Assembly (NCBI RefSeq): GCF_000420265.1
Contig: NZ_ATUP01000001.1
Location: 2,232,001 to 2,296,000 of the forward strand
DNA length: 64,000 nt
Direction: 5' to 3'
Source of the DNA: Oceanicaulis alexandrii DSM 11625
GTDB taxonomy: Bacteria > Pseudomonadota > Alphaproteobacteria > Caulobacterales > Maricaulaceae
Shown here in pieces: positions 8,416 through 17,706 of the stretch. A program made the position numbers and the translations under genes. The notes under the pieces are model-generated. The model searched no databases, was not told the origin of the DNA, and saw only the letters and a list, made by a program, of their open reading frames with translations. Positions within the stretch are counted from its first letter, which is position 1. Each line of letters opens with the position of its first letter.

Positions 8416-9288
8416 ATGACGATGACCTTCACCGACGCCGCGCTTGATCACGCGGGATTGCTCCGGTCCAAACCGGACTGGATCGAAAGCCAGCTTGCCG
8501 ACCGCAAGGCGCAGGCTGTTTTGTTCGCCGGCGGCGATCTGGCGCTGAATGAACAGGGCGGGCCGCTGATCATGCGGGCGAAATACGCCGCGCGTCTGCC
8601 GCTGAAAGCGCCGGGCCTGATCTTCATCGGCGTGCTGGACGGCCAGCCTTGGTTCGCCGGGGCGCTGGAGCCTGGCGTCGCCGAGAAGGGGCCGGACTTT
8701 CGGCATAGCGCCGCTGACGCGCCCTCAGACCTCGCCAGCGTGCTTGGACGGGCGCGTTCGCTGTTGATGTGGCATCGCGAGCACCTGTTCTGCTCAAACT
8801 GCGGCGCGAGCACGGATGTGGCGGACGCCGGTTCGAAACGGGTCTGCCCCAGCTGCGACACCGAGCATTTCCCGAGGGTCAATCCCAGCGTGATCATGCT
8901 GGTGCATGCAGGCGATCAATGCGTGCTGGGTCGGCAGCCGAACTGGCCTGAAGGCATGTACTCCACGCTGGCGGGGTTCATGGAGCCCGGCGAGACCATC
9001 GAAGCCGCCTGTGCGCGCGAAGTGGCCGAGGAGGTCCATCTGAAGGTGACCTCTGTGGAGTATGTGGCCAGCCAACCCTGGCCCTTTCCCTCCCAGCTCA
9101 TGATCGGGCTGATGGCGGAAGCGGAGCCGGGAACCCTTGTGCCCGATGATGATCTGGAGGATGCGCGCTGGTTCACACGCGACGAAGTGCGCGCACTTTT
9201 CAACACTGAGGTGAGCCGAATGATGCCCCGGCACTTCTCAATCGCGCGCATGCTGATAGAAAGATGGTTGTCGGCCGACTCGGGCTGA
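8416..9288 (+). CDS. nudC: NAD(H)/RNA-cap pyrophosphatase NudC (Nudix hydrolase)
   Basis: The 290-residue protein has the full NudC layout: N-terminal domain, a four-cysteine zinc ribbon (CSNCGAS...CPSC), and the Nudix box GFMEPGETIEAACAREVAEE, followed by the family hallmark SQPWPFPSQLM. NudC cleaves NADH and NAD-capped RNA. The box glycine after the EE pair is histidine (EEVHL), a change outside the catalytic glutamates. The start codon at 8416 has no strong Shine-Dalgarno. Confidence 0.95.
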   Translation: MTMTFTDAALDHAGLLRSKPDWIESQLADRKAQAVLFAGGDLALNEQGGPLIMRAKYAARLPLKAPGLIFIGVLDGQPWFAGALEPGVAEKGPDFRHSAADAPSDLASVLGRARSLLMWHREHLFCSNCGASTDVADAGSKRVCPSCDTEHFPRVNPSVIMLVHAGDQCVLGRQPNWPEGMYSTLAGFMEPGETIEAACAREVAEEVHLKVTSVEYVASQPWPFPSQLMIGLMAEAEPGTLVPDDDLEDARWFTRDEVRALFNTEVSRMMPRHFSIARMLIERWLSADSG

Positions 9289-9430
9289 GAAGTGCGACGC
9301 CCTGTCGCGCTTGTCAAAATGAGCTGGGCAATACCTTTCGAAGCGGTGTGAACTGGTTGCCTCTTTCGACGGAGCATGCCAAACACCGCGCACACTCCAT
9401 TTGTCTCAATAGGGATCGGTGAGGACGCTC

Positions 9431-10153
9431 ATGGGCTCTCTTTTCTTCAATAAACTGGCTGCCGCTCTCCTGGCGGTCGCCCTGGTCATTCTGGGGCTGA
9501 CGACGCTGGGCGACAGCCTGTTCCATGCTGAACAGCCCGAGCAATTCGGCTATCCGGTGGATCTCGCCGCCCTCGAGGGCGCCAGCGGTCCCGCCGAGGA
9601 AGAAGTGGAAGGTCCGGTTGATTTCGGCGTTCTGCTCGCCAGCGCGGACATCTCCGCCGGGGAACGCGTGGCTCGCCGCTGCGCCAGCTGCCACTCTTTC
9701 GACTCCGGCATGGCGGACGGCACCGGCCCGCACCTGTGGGGCGTTCTGGGTCGCGCGGTCGCTGCGGTTGACGGCTTCAATTACTCCGCCGCCATGGAAG
9801 AGTATGGTGAGACCACGGCCGACTGGCATTATGAAAACCTCTACAACTTCCTGGAAAGCCCGCGCCGCTACATGCCGGGTACGGCCATGAGCTTCGCCGG
9901 TCTGCGCGACCAGGAAGATCGCATCAACCTGATCGCCTACATGCACGAGCAGGGCAGCTCGGACATGCCTTTCCCCGAACCGCTTGCGGTCCCGGCTGAA
10001 GAGGGCGACATGGCGGAAGGCGAAGCCGCGGCTGACGCTGAGATCGTCGAGACCCTGGATGAGGCGGAAGCCTCAATCGAGGAAATGGACGATGTCGACA
10101 TCGAAGTCGACGCGCCCGCCGAGCCGCAGCCTGAAGGCGGCGAAGAGCTCTAG
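9431..10153 (+). CDS. Membrane-anchored c-type cytochrome (CycM-like)
   Basis: The ATG at 9431 follows GAGGA at good spacing. An N-terminal membrane anchor (residues about 8-26) is followed by a class I cytochrome c domain with the haem-binding CASCH and a distal MPGTAM axial methionine, as in the CycM/cytochrome c552 electron carriers that pass electrons to terminal oxidases. A 50-residue very acidic C-terminal tail (EEGDMAEGEAAADAE...) extends past the haem domain. A strong terminator follows. Confidence 0.9.
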   Translation: MGSLFFNKLAAALLAVALVILGLTTLGDSLFHAEQPEQFGYPVDLAALEGASGPAEEEVEGPVDFGVLLASADISAGERVARRCASCHSFDSGMADGTGPHLWGVLGRAVAAVDGFNYSAAMEEYGETTADWHYENLYNFLESPRRYMPGTAMSFAGLRDQEDRINLIAYMHEQGSSDMPFPEPLAVPAEEGDMAEGEAAADAEIVETLDEAEASIEEMDDVDIEVDAPAEPQPEGGEEL

Positions 10154-10179
10154 CTCTTACGTTCAAGGCACACAGAACA

Positions 10180-10208
10180 GGGCGCGTCCGGTCGGACGCG
10201 CCCTTTTT
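10180..10208 (+). terminator. Rho-independent terminator after the cytochrome c gene
   Basis: GGGCGCGTCC, loop GGTC, GGACGCGCCC, then TTTTT. A perfect 10-bp stem. Confidence 0.9.
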
Positions 10209-10226
10209 GTTGATGGGATTGAGGGC

Positions 10227-10682
10227 TTAGCCGCCCTGACCGCTGAACCAGGCTTCAAACAGGGGCGCGGCGTGCGCGCTGTAATAGAGCGCTTCAGGCA
10301 TGTCCTTGCGCACTGCGGCGCGGGCCTCGTACCAGGCGCTGAACTCTGCCGCGCTGGCATCCGCAGGTCCGTAGGCCGCATCAAACTGCGCCTCCAGCGC
10401 GTTCAGCTCTGACGCATCGACCAAAATCCAGACATGGGTCAGCGAACCGTCGGCGAAGACGAACTCGGCCAGGCGCGGGGCACCGAGAAACGCATATCCC
10501 TGACAGTCGATCTGCACATGGCTTGAGTGCGCCAGCGGCAGCTCAGCCGGATCAAGCGTGCGCCGGGTCTGGCTCTCGCAAATCCTTGAGAGAGCGGGGG
10601 CGTTGACCTGTTCGGAGGCGCCCAGGGTGACGTCAGGCTCAAGCGGAAGCGTCAGGGCGAGGGTCAGAAGAGAGATGAGCAT
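10227..10682 (-). CDS. Exported protein of unknown function
   Basis: A 151-residue protein with a short N-terminal hydrophobic segment (MLISLLTLALTLPLE) that looks like a signal peptide, and two cysteines (C35, C60) that could pair in the periplasm. The body ends with aromatic-rich WYEARAAVRKD and FEAWFSGQGG. No family is recognised. Confidence 0.6.
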   Translation of the reverse strand: MLISLLTLALTLPLEPDVTLGASEQVNAPALSRICESQTRRTLDPAELPLAHSSHVQIDCQGYAFLGAPRLAEFVFADGSLTHVWILVDASELNALEAQFDAAYGPADASAAEFSAWYEARAAVRKDMPEALYYSAHAAPLFEAWFSGQGG

Positions 10683-10778
10683 TCAGGCGCGCTCCATACG
10701 GGGCCTGCGCCCCAGCGGCGCAGTGCGTATGGACAAGATGACGCTGCGGTCGGTTTTGGATGCAGGCGTATGGCGGCC

Positions 10779-11105
10779 CTAGCCGCCATAGCGCTTCTTG
10801 ACGCCGAACAGGATGGCGATGGCCCCGAAGTACAAGAAGGGCCGCAGCGCGGCGGACAGGGCGTGCATGTCCATGCGGGCGAAGGCGAGGTCCAGCGCGA
10901 AATTGGCCGGCATGTCGCCCGCGCTCATGAATTCCAGCGAGAAGCGCAACAACACATCCACCGCATAGGCGATCAGGGCCGCGCCGGTCAGCTGTCTCCA
11001 GCGTCGCATGGCCAGCGCCGCAACAATCCCCGCCATGAGGATGAAGGACAGATCAAAGAATGTGAAACCGGCCCATAACAGGCTCCAGGCGTCATTGCCC
11101 GCCAT
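10779..11105 (-). CDS. Small integral membrane protein of unknown function
   Basis: 108 residues with about three hydrophobic spans (LSFILMAGIVAALAM, LTGAALIAYAVDVLL, LRPFLYFGAIAILFGV) and a basic C-terminus KKRYGG. It lies 69 bp downstream of flhG on the same strand and could be the last gene of the flagellar operon, but nothing in it is flagellar by sequence. Confidence 0.6.
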   Translation of the reverse strand: MAGNDAWSLLWAGFTFFDLSFILMAGIVAALAMRRWRQLTGAALIAYAVDVLLRFSLEFMSAGDMPANFALDLAFARMDMHALSAALRPFLYFGAIAILFGVKKRYGG

Positions 11106-11174
11106 GCGTCCCCCCTTCGCCAGCCTCTGATCGAGGCGTTTGTAGTGTGTTTCGCCCCCCAGGGCGCAGACAGC

Positions 11175-11978
11175 TTACTTGACGGCGACGCCATGCTCCA
11201 GCGCCCGGACGAGCTTGGCGATGTCGGAGGCGGCGTCAGACGCCGGATAGCGCGATTCCAGCATAACCTGGGCGCGAATCGCCTGGGGCACATGTGGGTC
11301 GCGGCGCACAATGCCCGCCAGCGGCGGCCGGAAGCCCAGAAAGCTCTCACACGTTTTTGCGAAGCCCAGATAGGCGTGATGGGCGGCGGCGGGATCGGGC
11401 GCGTTATTGACCACCACGAACGGGCAGGCGCCTTCATCGCGCATGCGCAGGGTTTTCACGAAGGCGTAGGCGTCGGTCAGCGAGGTCGGCTCGTCATTGA
11501 TGACGATGAGCACGTCGTCGGCCGCGGCGGCGAGACGGATGGTGGAGCGTTCCGCGCCTGCGGCGAGATCAATCAAGGTGCGGTCATAGGCCATGGAAGC
11601 GGCGGTGACGCCGGCGGCCAGCCGGTTGACGTTTTCAAGGTCGAGCCCGGCCAGCGCCGCAGAGCCGGACGGACCGGCGATCAGGTCGAAACTGCCTTCG
11701 CCAACAGAATTCACCGCTTCAGCCAGGCTGAGATCGCCTGCCACGACGGACGCCAGATCACTGGCGGCGCTGACGCCCAATTGCACGTCCACATTGGCCA
11801 TGCCCAGATCCGCATCCACCAGCAGGCTGCGTTGACCGCGACGGGCGAAGGCGTGCGCCATGGCGATGGCCAGCGTGGTCTTGCCCACACCCCCTTTGCC
11901 GGACGCGATGGCGAGGAGCGGTCCCGCCTGTCGCGGCGCGCTGAGCGCGAGACTGGCGTCGGTGGCGAAATTGGTCAT
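11175..11978 (-). CDS. flhG: MinD/ParA-like ATPase FlhG (flagellar number control)
   Basis: The 267-residue protein has the deviant Walker A GKGGVGKTT near residue 30 and the DADLGMANVD stretch typical of FlhG/FleN/YlxH. FlhG restrains FlhF and the number of flagella at the pole. It overlaps the flhF stop by four bases, as expected for this gene pair. Confidence 0.92.
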   Translation of the reverse strand: MTNFATDASLALSAPRQAGPLLAIASGKGGVGKTTLAIAMAHAFARRGQRSLLVDADLGMANVDVQLGVSAASDLASVVAGDLSLAEAVNSVGEGSFDLIAGPSGSAALAGLDLENVNRLAAGVTAASMAYDRTLIDLAAGAERSTIRLAAAADDVLIVINDEPTSLTDAYAFVKTLRMRDEGACPFVVVNNAPDPAAAHHAYLGFAKTCESFLGFRPPLAGIVRRDPHVPQAIRAQVMLESRYPASDAASDIAKLVRALEHGVAVK

Positions 11979-12958
11979 GCCGGGAGCTCCTCTCCGGGGT
12001 CTTCCAGTAGCAATCTGGACAGGCGCAGCGCGGTCGCCGGGGCCAGCCCGTCGCCGATATAGGGCGAGGCGGAGATCTGAGCGTAGGCGAGCCCTGCCTC
12101 TCCAAACGCCAGCAATGCGCCCAGTCGGCGTGCAATGTCGAGCTTGGTGGCGATCACCCGGCCAGCCCCGATCGAGCTGAACAGGGCGGCGGCGTCTTCG
12201 GCGTCGCCCGGCGTCATGCCCGCATCCAGCACAGCGACGATCTCACCATCGGCCGCGTCGGCGAGCCCGGCCAGATCATCGAGCTGATCAAGATCAAACG
12301 GGTTCAGCCCCGCCACATCAATCAGCACGGGCCCGGCGCGGCTTGATTCCAGCAAGGCGCGCAACTCACGCGGTCCCGTCACGCCTTCAAACGGCAAATC
12401 GAGCGCGTCGGCATAGGCGGTCATCTGTTCTGCGGAGCCGGCGCGGCTATCGGCGCTGATCAGCATGGGCGCATGGCCTTGGGTGACGGCGCGGGCGGCG
12501 AGCTTGGCGAGGGCGGAGGATTTGCCAGAGCCCGGCGGCCCGGCCAGAAGCACAGGGCGTCCGGGGTCCGGCTCAAGCGGATGCACGCCATAGCGTTGAT
12601 CGAGCGCCCGGGCGAGGGTGGCGGTGGCCTCCCCGTCTTCAAGCGCCATGGCGCTGTCCATCAGCGCTTCGGAGGCGCGTTCAGGCGGCAGGTGCCAGCC
12701 CAGGGCGCGGGCGATCCGGGTCAGACCTTCATCAGCTTCGCCCCGCGCCTTGGTGCGCGCCTGATCACGGCGCGCCAGAGCGGTTTCCGGGGTCTCGCCC
12801 TTGGCGTGAACCGCGCCGCGTTCGGCGGCTGCGCGCACTTCCACCCCGCCCTCAGGGGCGTCCGTGGTGGAAATGATCACCGCGTCCGGGCCCAGCTCAC
12901 GGCGCACTTGCTCCATGACGGTGCTCAAGGTCTGTCCTGTGAAAGTGCGCAGGCGCAT
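11975..12958 (-). CDS. flhF: SRP-type GTPase FlhF (flagellar placement)
   Basis: The 327-residue protein opens MRLRTFTGQTLSTVMEQVRRELGPDAVIIST, the FlhF N-terminal signature, and has the SRP GTPase P-loop GPPGSGKSSALAKLAARA near residue 143. The G-domain is divergent: the DTAGR-type motif reads DVAGLN, and TKLD is present. FlhF marks the pole where the flagellum is built. The ATG lies 26 bp beyond the flhA stop. Confidence 0.92.
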   Translation of the reverse strand: MRLRTFTGQTLSTVMEQVRRELGPDAVIISTTDAPEGGVEVRAAAERGAVHAKGETPETALARRDQARTKARGEADEGLTRIARALGWHLPPERASEALMDSAMALEDGEATATLARALDQRYGVHPLEPDPGRPVLLAGPPGSGKSSALAKLAARAVTQGHAPMLISADSRAGSAEQMTAYADALDLPFEGVTGPRELRALLESSRAGPVLIDVAGLNPFDLDQLDDLAGLADAADGEIVAVLDAGMTPGDAEDAAALFSSIGAGRVIATKLDIARRLGALLAFGEAGLAYAQISASPYIGDGLAPATALRLSRLLLEDPGEELPA

Positions 12959-12984
12959 CGCGCCATGTCTCCTTTAGTCAGCGA

Positions 12985-15093
12985 CTAGATCTGGCCGACG
13001 GTTTTGAGCCGGGCGCTGGGGTGAATCTCGTTCTGGCTCATCACCACGGTTTGCGGGCGGAAGCGTTCGGTCAGCGAGCGCACATAGGGGCGCACATGGG
13101 GGCTGGTCAGCATCACCGGCACGTCGCCGCTCATGCCGGCCCGGTCAAAGGCGGCGCGCACAACTTCGACGAATTCACGCAGCTTGCTGGGCGCGAGCGC
13201 CAGCTGGCGGCGTTCGCCATCCCCGATCAGCGCCTCGGCGAAGGCCTGCTCCCATTGCGGGCTCAGCGACAGGACCGGCAGATTGCCGTCCGGGCCGCGA
13301 TTGGCGTAGCAGATCTGGCGCGCCAGGCGGCTGCGCACATGCTCGGTGATGGCGTCGAGATTGTTGGTCGCGCCGGACGCTTCGGCCACGCCTTCGACGA
13401 TGGCGGCGAGATCGCGGATCGAGACCCGCTCTTTCAGGAGGTTTTGCAAAACGCGCTGAATGCCCGCGCGAGTGACCTGGCCGGGCGTGACCTCGTCCAG
13501 CAGTTTCTTGTGCTGGGGCGACAGGGCGTCGAGCAGGTTTTCGGTCTCCGCATAGCTCAGAAGCTCTGACATGTTGTCGCGCAGGATCTCGGTCAGATGG
13601 GTGACCAGAACGGCGGCGGGATCCACCAGCGTATAGCCGCGGAACGTGGCCTCCTCGCGATTGGCTTCGTCGATCCAGGTGGCGGGCAGGCCGAAGGCCG
13701 GCTCCTTGACGTGGGTTCCGGGCAGATCGACCTGGGCGCCGGACGGGTTCATGGCGAGAATCTGGTTGATCTTCAGCTCGCCGACCCCGGCTTCCATCTC
13801 CTTGACGCGCAGAACGTATTGTTCGCCCGGCATCTGCATGTTGTCGACAATGCGCACGCTGGGCAGAACGAAGCCGCTGTCCTGGGCGAGGTTGCGGCGC
13901 AGCGCCTTGATCTGATCGGTCAGGCGGCGGCCTTCCACATCATTGATCAGCGGCAGCAGGGCATAGCCCAGCTCGATCTTCAGCTCGTCGATATGTAGCG
14001 TATCCTCGATCGGCGCATCTTGCGGATCGGGCGCGGCGGCGGCTTCCTGGGCGACCGCTTCTGCGGCTTCATTGACCACCGCCTTGTCGCGTTTCTGCGC
14101 GCTTTGCCAGGCCAGCGCGCCTGACCCCGCCGCCATCAAAGCAAACGGGATGAGCGGCATGCCGGGCAGCAGGCCGATGGCGAGCGAGGTGCCCGACACC
14201 ATGCCCATGGCGGCGGGATTGGCCGACAGCTGGCCGAACACGGCCTCTTCCGCCGCGCCGTCCACCCCAGCCTTGGACACCAGAAGACCGGCGGCCAGCG
14301 ACACGATCAGCGCCGGGATCTGGGAGACCAGACCGTCGCCGATGGTCAGCGAGGAGAACGTGCTCGCCGCCGAGCCGAAATCCATGCCCGACTGGGCGAC
14401 GCCGATGATCATGCCGCCGATCAGGTTGATGGAGGTGATCAGGATGCCCGCCATGGCGTCGCCGCGCACGAATTTGCTGGCGCCGTCCATGGCCCCGAAG
14501 AAGTTCGATTGTTCTTCAAGTTCCTTGCGGCGCTTCCGCGCCTCGTCTTCATTGATCAGGCCCGAGGACAGATCGGCGTCGATCGCCATCTGCTTGCCGG
14601 GCATGGCGTCCAGGGTGAAGCGGGCGGCGACTTCCGCGATCCGGCCCGAACCCTTGGTGATGACGACGAAGTTCACGATCACCAGGATGATGAACACGAT
14701 GATGCCGATGACGAAATTGCCCTGCATCACGAAGCCGCCAAAGGCCTCGATGATGTCGCCCGCCGCCCCGGTGCCGTTCTGACCTTCTGACAGGATCAGG
14801 CGCGTCGAGGCCACGTTCAGCCCCAGCCGCAGCATGGTCGCCACCAGCAGGATCGCCGGGAAGGCGGTGAACTCCAGCGGGGATTTGATGAACAGCGCCG
14901 TCATCAGGATGAGCACGGAAAAGCTCACCGACACCGCCAGCATCACGTCCAGCAGCGCTTTCGGAAGCGGCAGGATCAGCATGACCAGAAGGCCCAGAAC
15001 CCCCAGGCCCATGGCGATATCGCCCCGCGCCAGCCGCTTGGCGAGCTGGCCGAAATCGAAACCGCTTTGGGAGGAGGCGTTGGCGTCAGCCAT
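12985..15093 (-). CDS. flhA: Flagellar export gate protein FlhA
   Basis: A full-length 702-residue FlhA. The N-terminal half has eight or so membrane helices with the FHIPEP-family stretch LRLGLNVASTRLIL; the C-terminal cytosolic domain (from about residue 360) contains GYTLVDPAAVLVTHL and the conserved ALTSPHVRPYVRSL-like region near the end. It forms the nonameric export gate for flagellar axial proteins. It follows flbD after a 143-bp gap in which I see no gene. Confidence 0.97.
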   Translation of the reverse strand: MADANASSQSGFDFGQLAKRLARGDIAMGLGVLGLLVMLILPLPKALLDVMLAVSVSFSVLILMTALFIKSPLEFTAFPAILLVATMLRLGLNVASTRLILSEGQNGTGAAGDIIEAFGGFVMQGNFVIGIIVFIILVIVNFVVITKGSGRIAEVAARFTLDAMPGKQMAIDADLSSGLINEDEARKRRKELEEQSNFFGAMDGASKFVRGDAMAGILITSINLIGGMIIGVAQSGMDFGSAASTFSSLTIGDGLVSQIPALIVSLAAGLLVSKAGVDGAAEEAVFGQLSANPAAMGMVSGTSLAIGLLPGMPLIPFALMAAGSGALAWQSAQKRDKAVVNEAAEAVAQEAAAAPDPQDAPIEDTLHIDELKIELGYALLPLINDVEGRRLTDQIKALRRNLAQDSGFVLPSVRIVDNMQMPGEQYVLRVKEMEAGVGELKINQILAMNPSGAQVDLPGTHVKEPAFGLPATWIDEANREEATFRGYTLVDPAAVLVTHLTEILRDNMSELLSYAETENLLDALSPQHKKLLDEVTPGQVTRAGIQRVLQNLLKERVSIRDLAAIVEGVAEASGATNNLDAITEHVRSRLARQICYANRGPDGNLPVLSLSPQWEQAFAEALIGDGERRQLALAPSKLREFVEVVRAAFDRAGMSGDVPVMLTSPHVRPYVRSLTERFRPQTVVMSQNEIHPSARLKTVGQI

Positions 15094-15236
15094 GGATCAG
15101 GCCCGTTCTGGCAGGTTTGGAACGAAGCGCGATTCTGCGTTCGTCAGGGTTCTGATTGCCCGGATTCTCGGCCGCTCAAAAGAGCGTCGCGCGTCGTTCG
15201 GACGCGCTGATGAGCGGGCGAGAGCCCGGGCGGGCG

Positions 15237-16601
15237 TCATCCCGCGAACCGGGATTCGCCGGGGGCGGGGATATCCTCGCCCTGTTCGCCATAGAGCTTG
15301 AGCTTGTTGCGCAGCGTGCGGATCGAAATCCCCAGAATGTTCGCGGCGTGGGTGCGGTTGCCCAGACAATGATCGAGCGTGTCGAGGATCAGGTCCTTCT
15401 CCACTTCCGCCACGGTCTTGCCGACCAGATTGATCGCTTCGTCAGCCGCTTGCGCCGCCTGGCGCGCCACCGATGATCCGCCCGCGCTGGCGGGCAGGGG
15501 CGAGCCGTCGGGCAGGCGGATGGCTTCAGGCTCGATCTGTGAGCCGATGGCCAGAAGCACCGCGCGGTGCATGGCGTTTTCCAGCTCTCGCACATTGCCT
15601 TTCCAGGCGCGGGCGACGACCTGGGTCTTCGCAGCGTCCGACAGCGGGCGATAATCGACGCCATTGGCCTTGGCGTATTTCTTCAAGAAGTGATCGGCCA
15701 GCGCCAGCGTGTCTTCGGGACGGTCGCGCAGCGGCGGAATGGCGAGGTTCACCACGTTCAGGCGGAACAACAGGTCTTCGCGGAAGCTGCCGTCACGCAC
15801 CGCTTCGCGCAGATCGCGGTTGGACGTGGCCAGAACCCGGATATTGACCTTCACGGGCTTGGAGCCGCCCACCCGGTCGATCTCGCGCTCTTGCAGGGCG
15901 CGCAGCAGCTTGGCCTGCAGGCGCACATCCATTTCGCTGATCTCGTCGAGCAGCAGCGTGCCGCCGTCGGCCTCTTCAAACTTGCCGATCCGGCGCGCGA
16001 GGGCGCCGGTGAACGCGCCTTTTTCGTGGCCGAACAATTCGGATTCCAGAAGGTTTTCAGGGATCGCGGCGCAGTTCACCGAGACGAAGGCTTTCGAGGC
16101 GCGCTTGGATTTCTTGTGGACATAGCGGGCCATGACCTCTTTACCCACGCCGCTTTCGCCGGTGATCAGCACCGAGGCGTCCGACGGGCCGATCTGATCG
16201 GCCAGGCGCACCACGTCCAGCATCAGCGGATCGCGCGCGATCAGGGTGCGGTCATCGTCAGAGACGGCCGCCAGCACGGCGGCGATCAGCTCGGGATCGG
16301 GCGGCAGATGGATGAATTCCTTGGCCCCGGCCTTGATGGCGCCGGCGGCCGCTTCCGGACGCACATTCACGCCGCAGGCGATGACCGGAACGATGATGCG
16401 CTCGGCCTCGTTGGCGGCGATCAGGCTGCCCACATCCAGATTGACGTCGACCATCAGGATGTCGGCGCCCTTGCCGGCGCGCAGATAGCCGGTGGCCTGC
16501 TCGATAGTGTCCACATGGGCGACCTTGGCGCCGCGGTCCATGGCGATTTTCGTGGCGGCGGACAACTGGCCGCCCAGGCTTCCAACGATCAGAACGCGCA
16601 T
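15237..16601 (-). CDS. flbD: Sigma54-dependent flagellar activator FlbD
   Basis: 454 residues: a receiver-like N-terminal domain (1-120), an AAA+ domain with Walker A GESGVGKE and the sigma54-contacting loop GAFTGA, and a Fis-type helix-turn-helix at the C-terminus (NRTHAANILGISIRTLRNKLK). In Caulobacter, FlbD activates late flagellar promoters (hook, flagellin) and represses fliF. Its position between fliN and flhA supports the assignment. The sigma54 promoters at 25337 and 25484 are its probable targets. Confidence 0.95.
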   Translation of the reverse strand: MRVLIVGSLGGQLSAATKIAMDRGAKVAHVDTIEQATGYLRAGKGADILMVDVNLDVGSLIAANEAERIIVPVIACGVNVRPEAAAGAIKAGAKEFIHLPPDPELIAAVLAAVSDDDRTLIARDPLMLDVVRLADQIGPSDASVLITGESGVGKEVMARYVHKKSKRASKAFVSVNCAAIPENLLESELFGHEKGAFTGALARRIGKFEEADGGTLLLDEISEMDVRLQAKLLRALQEREIDRVGGSKPVKVNIRVLATSNRDLREAVRDGSFREDLLFRLNVVNLAIPPLRDRPEDTLALADHFLKKYAKANGVDYRPLSDAAKTQVVARAWKGNVRELENAMHRAVLLAIGSQIEPEAIRLPDGSPLPASAGGSSVARQAAQAADEAINLVGKTVAEVEKDLILDTLDHCLGNRTHAANILGISIRTLRNKLKLYGEQGEDIPAPGESRFAG

Positions 16602-16632
16602 CGTTCGTTTCCTTTCCTATGGGCGGCCGGGG

Positions 16633-17010
16633 TCAGCCGGTGTCCCCGTCCTTGATGATTTCAGTCATGGTCACGCCCAGCCGGTCGTCCACGACGACGA
16701 CCTCGCCGCGCGCCACCAGGCGAGAGTTCACATAGATGTCGATGGCTTCGCCGACCTTGCGATCGAGCTCGAGCACCGAGCCCGAGGTCAGGCGCAGCAG
16801 CGAATTCACATCCACTTGCGCCTTGCCCAGCACCGCGGAAATGTTTACCGGCACGTCAAAGACGGGCGCCAGATCCACCGCGGTGCGCACTTCCTCGTCG
16901 ATCAGCGACTGTGCGGCGCCCGCGGTCGGTTCGCCCATGGGCGTGGGGTCGGGATTCACGCCGGCCGGCTCGTCGGACAGATCGGGAAGGTTCAGATCGT
17001 CGTCACTCAT
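16633..17010 (-). CDS. fliN: Flagellar motor switch protein FliN
   Basis: 125 residues with a 45-residue acidic variable N-terminus and a C-terminal SpoA (FliN/MotN) domain: VFDVPVNISAVLGKAQVDVN, LLRLTSGSVLELDRKVGEAIDIYVN, LVARGEVVVVDDRLGV. It forms the switch C-ring with FliG and FliM. It lies between fliH and flbD with gaps of 12 and 31 bp. Confidence 0.96.
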   Translation of the reverse strand: MSDDDLNLPDLSDEPAGVNPDPTPMGEPTAGAAQSLIDEEVRTAVDLAPVFDVPVNISAVLGKAQVDVNSLLRLTSGSVLELDRKVGEAIDIYVNSRLVARGEVVVVDDRLGVTMTEIIKDGDTG

Positions 17011-17022
17011 GGCTTAGCTCCT

Positions 17023-17691
17023 TCAGGCCTGGGCTTGACCGCCCAGGGCGGCCTGATCGGGGGTGGCGTCCGCATCGGCGTCCAGAGGCTGGGCGAGCCA
17101 GTTCTTCACGGCCTGCTCGATACGGGCTTCAATGTCCTGGGTGGTGCGTTCAATGGCGCCCGAGCGCCATTCCAGCATGCAGTCTGTGCGGGCGACATCG
17201 GCGTCGGCGCGCACGATCAGCGCGCCTTCCATGCCGCGCTGGGCGGCTTCGCCTTCCATCACTTCGGCCAGCGCGTCCGACATGGACGGGTTGACCCGGA
17301 CGGCGATGCGCGGCTCTCCGCGCAGATCAGCCAACGCTTCGGTAATGCAGGCTTTCAGCGTGTCTTCGCCATACTGTTCAAGCGCCGCGCCGGCGATGAT
17401 GCGGGCCGCCGCCAGCGCCAGCCGCGCCGCGTCTTCGCGCATGGCTTCAGATTCCGCCTTCATGCGGCCCAGAAGCGCGGTGACCTGGTGCACGACCTGG
17501 CCGGCGGCCTCGGCGGCGGCTTCCTGGGCTTCAATCTCGGCGACCTGACGGGCGGCTTCGGCGGCCTGTTCGGCCACCATCTGCATTTCCTCTTCGGTAT
17601 AGACGCGCTTGAACGTGTCGCCTTCTCGCAGAATGCGGCCGTCCGGAGCGAACTCCCGGTCAAAGTCGAATTTTCTGAAGCCGTCAGTCAC
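17023..17691 (-). CDS. fliH: FliH-like flagellar export regulator (FlbE)
   Basis: A 222-residue protein with a coiled-coil, alanine/glutamate-rich middle (EEEMQMVAEQAAEAARQVAEIEAQEAAAEAAG) and a C-terminal domain with the VRVNPSMSDAL stretch typical of FliH/YscL stator proteins. It regulates the FliI export ATPase. In Caulobacter the gene at this position is called flbE. The N-terminus carries the FDREFAP motif (FDFDREFAPDG). Confidence 0.88.
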   Translation of the reverse strand: MTDGFRKFDFDREFAPDGRILREGDTFKRVYTEEEMQMVAEQAAEAARQVAEIEAQEAAAEAAGQVVHQVTALLGRMKAESEAMREDAARLALAAARIIAGAALEQYGEDTLKACITEALADLRGEPRIAVRVNPSMSDALAEVMEGEAAQRGMEGALIVRADADVARTDCMLEWRSGAIERTTQDIEARIEQAVKNWLAQPLDADADATPDQAALGGQAQA

Positions 17692-17706
17692 GAAGCTTCG
17701 GCCTCC

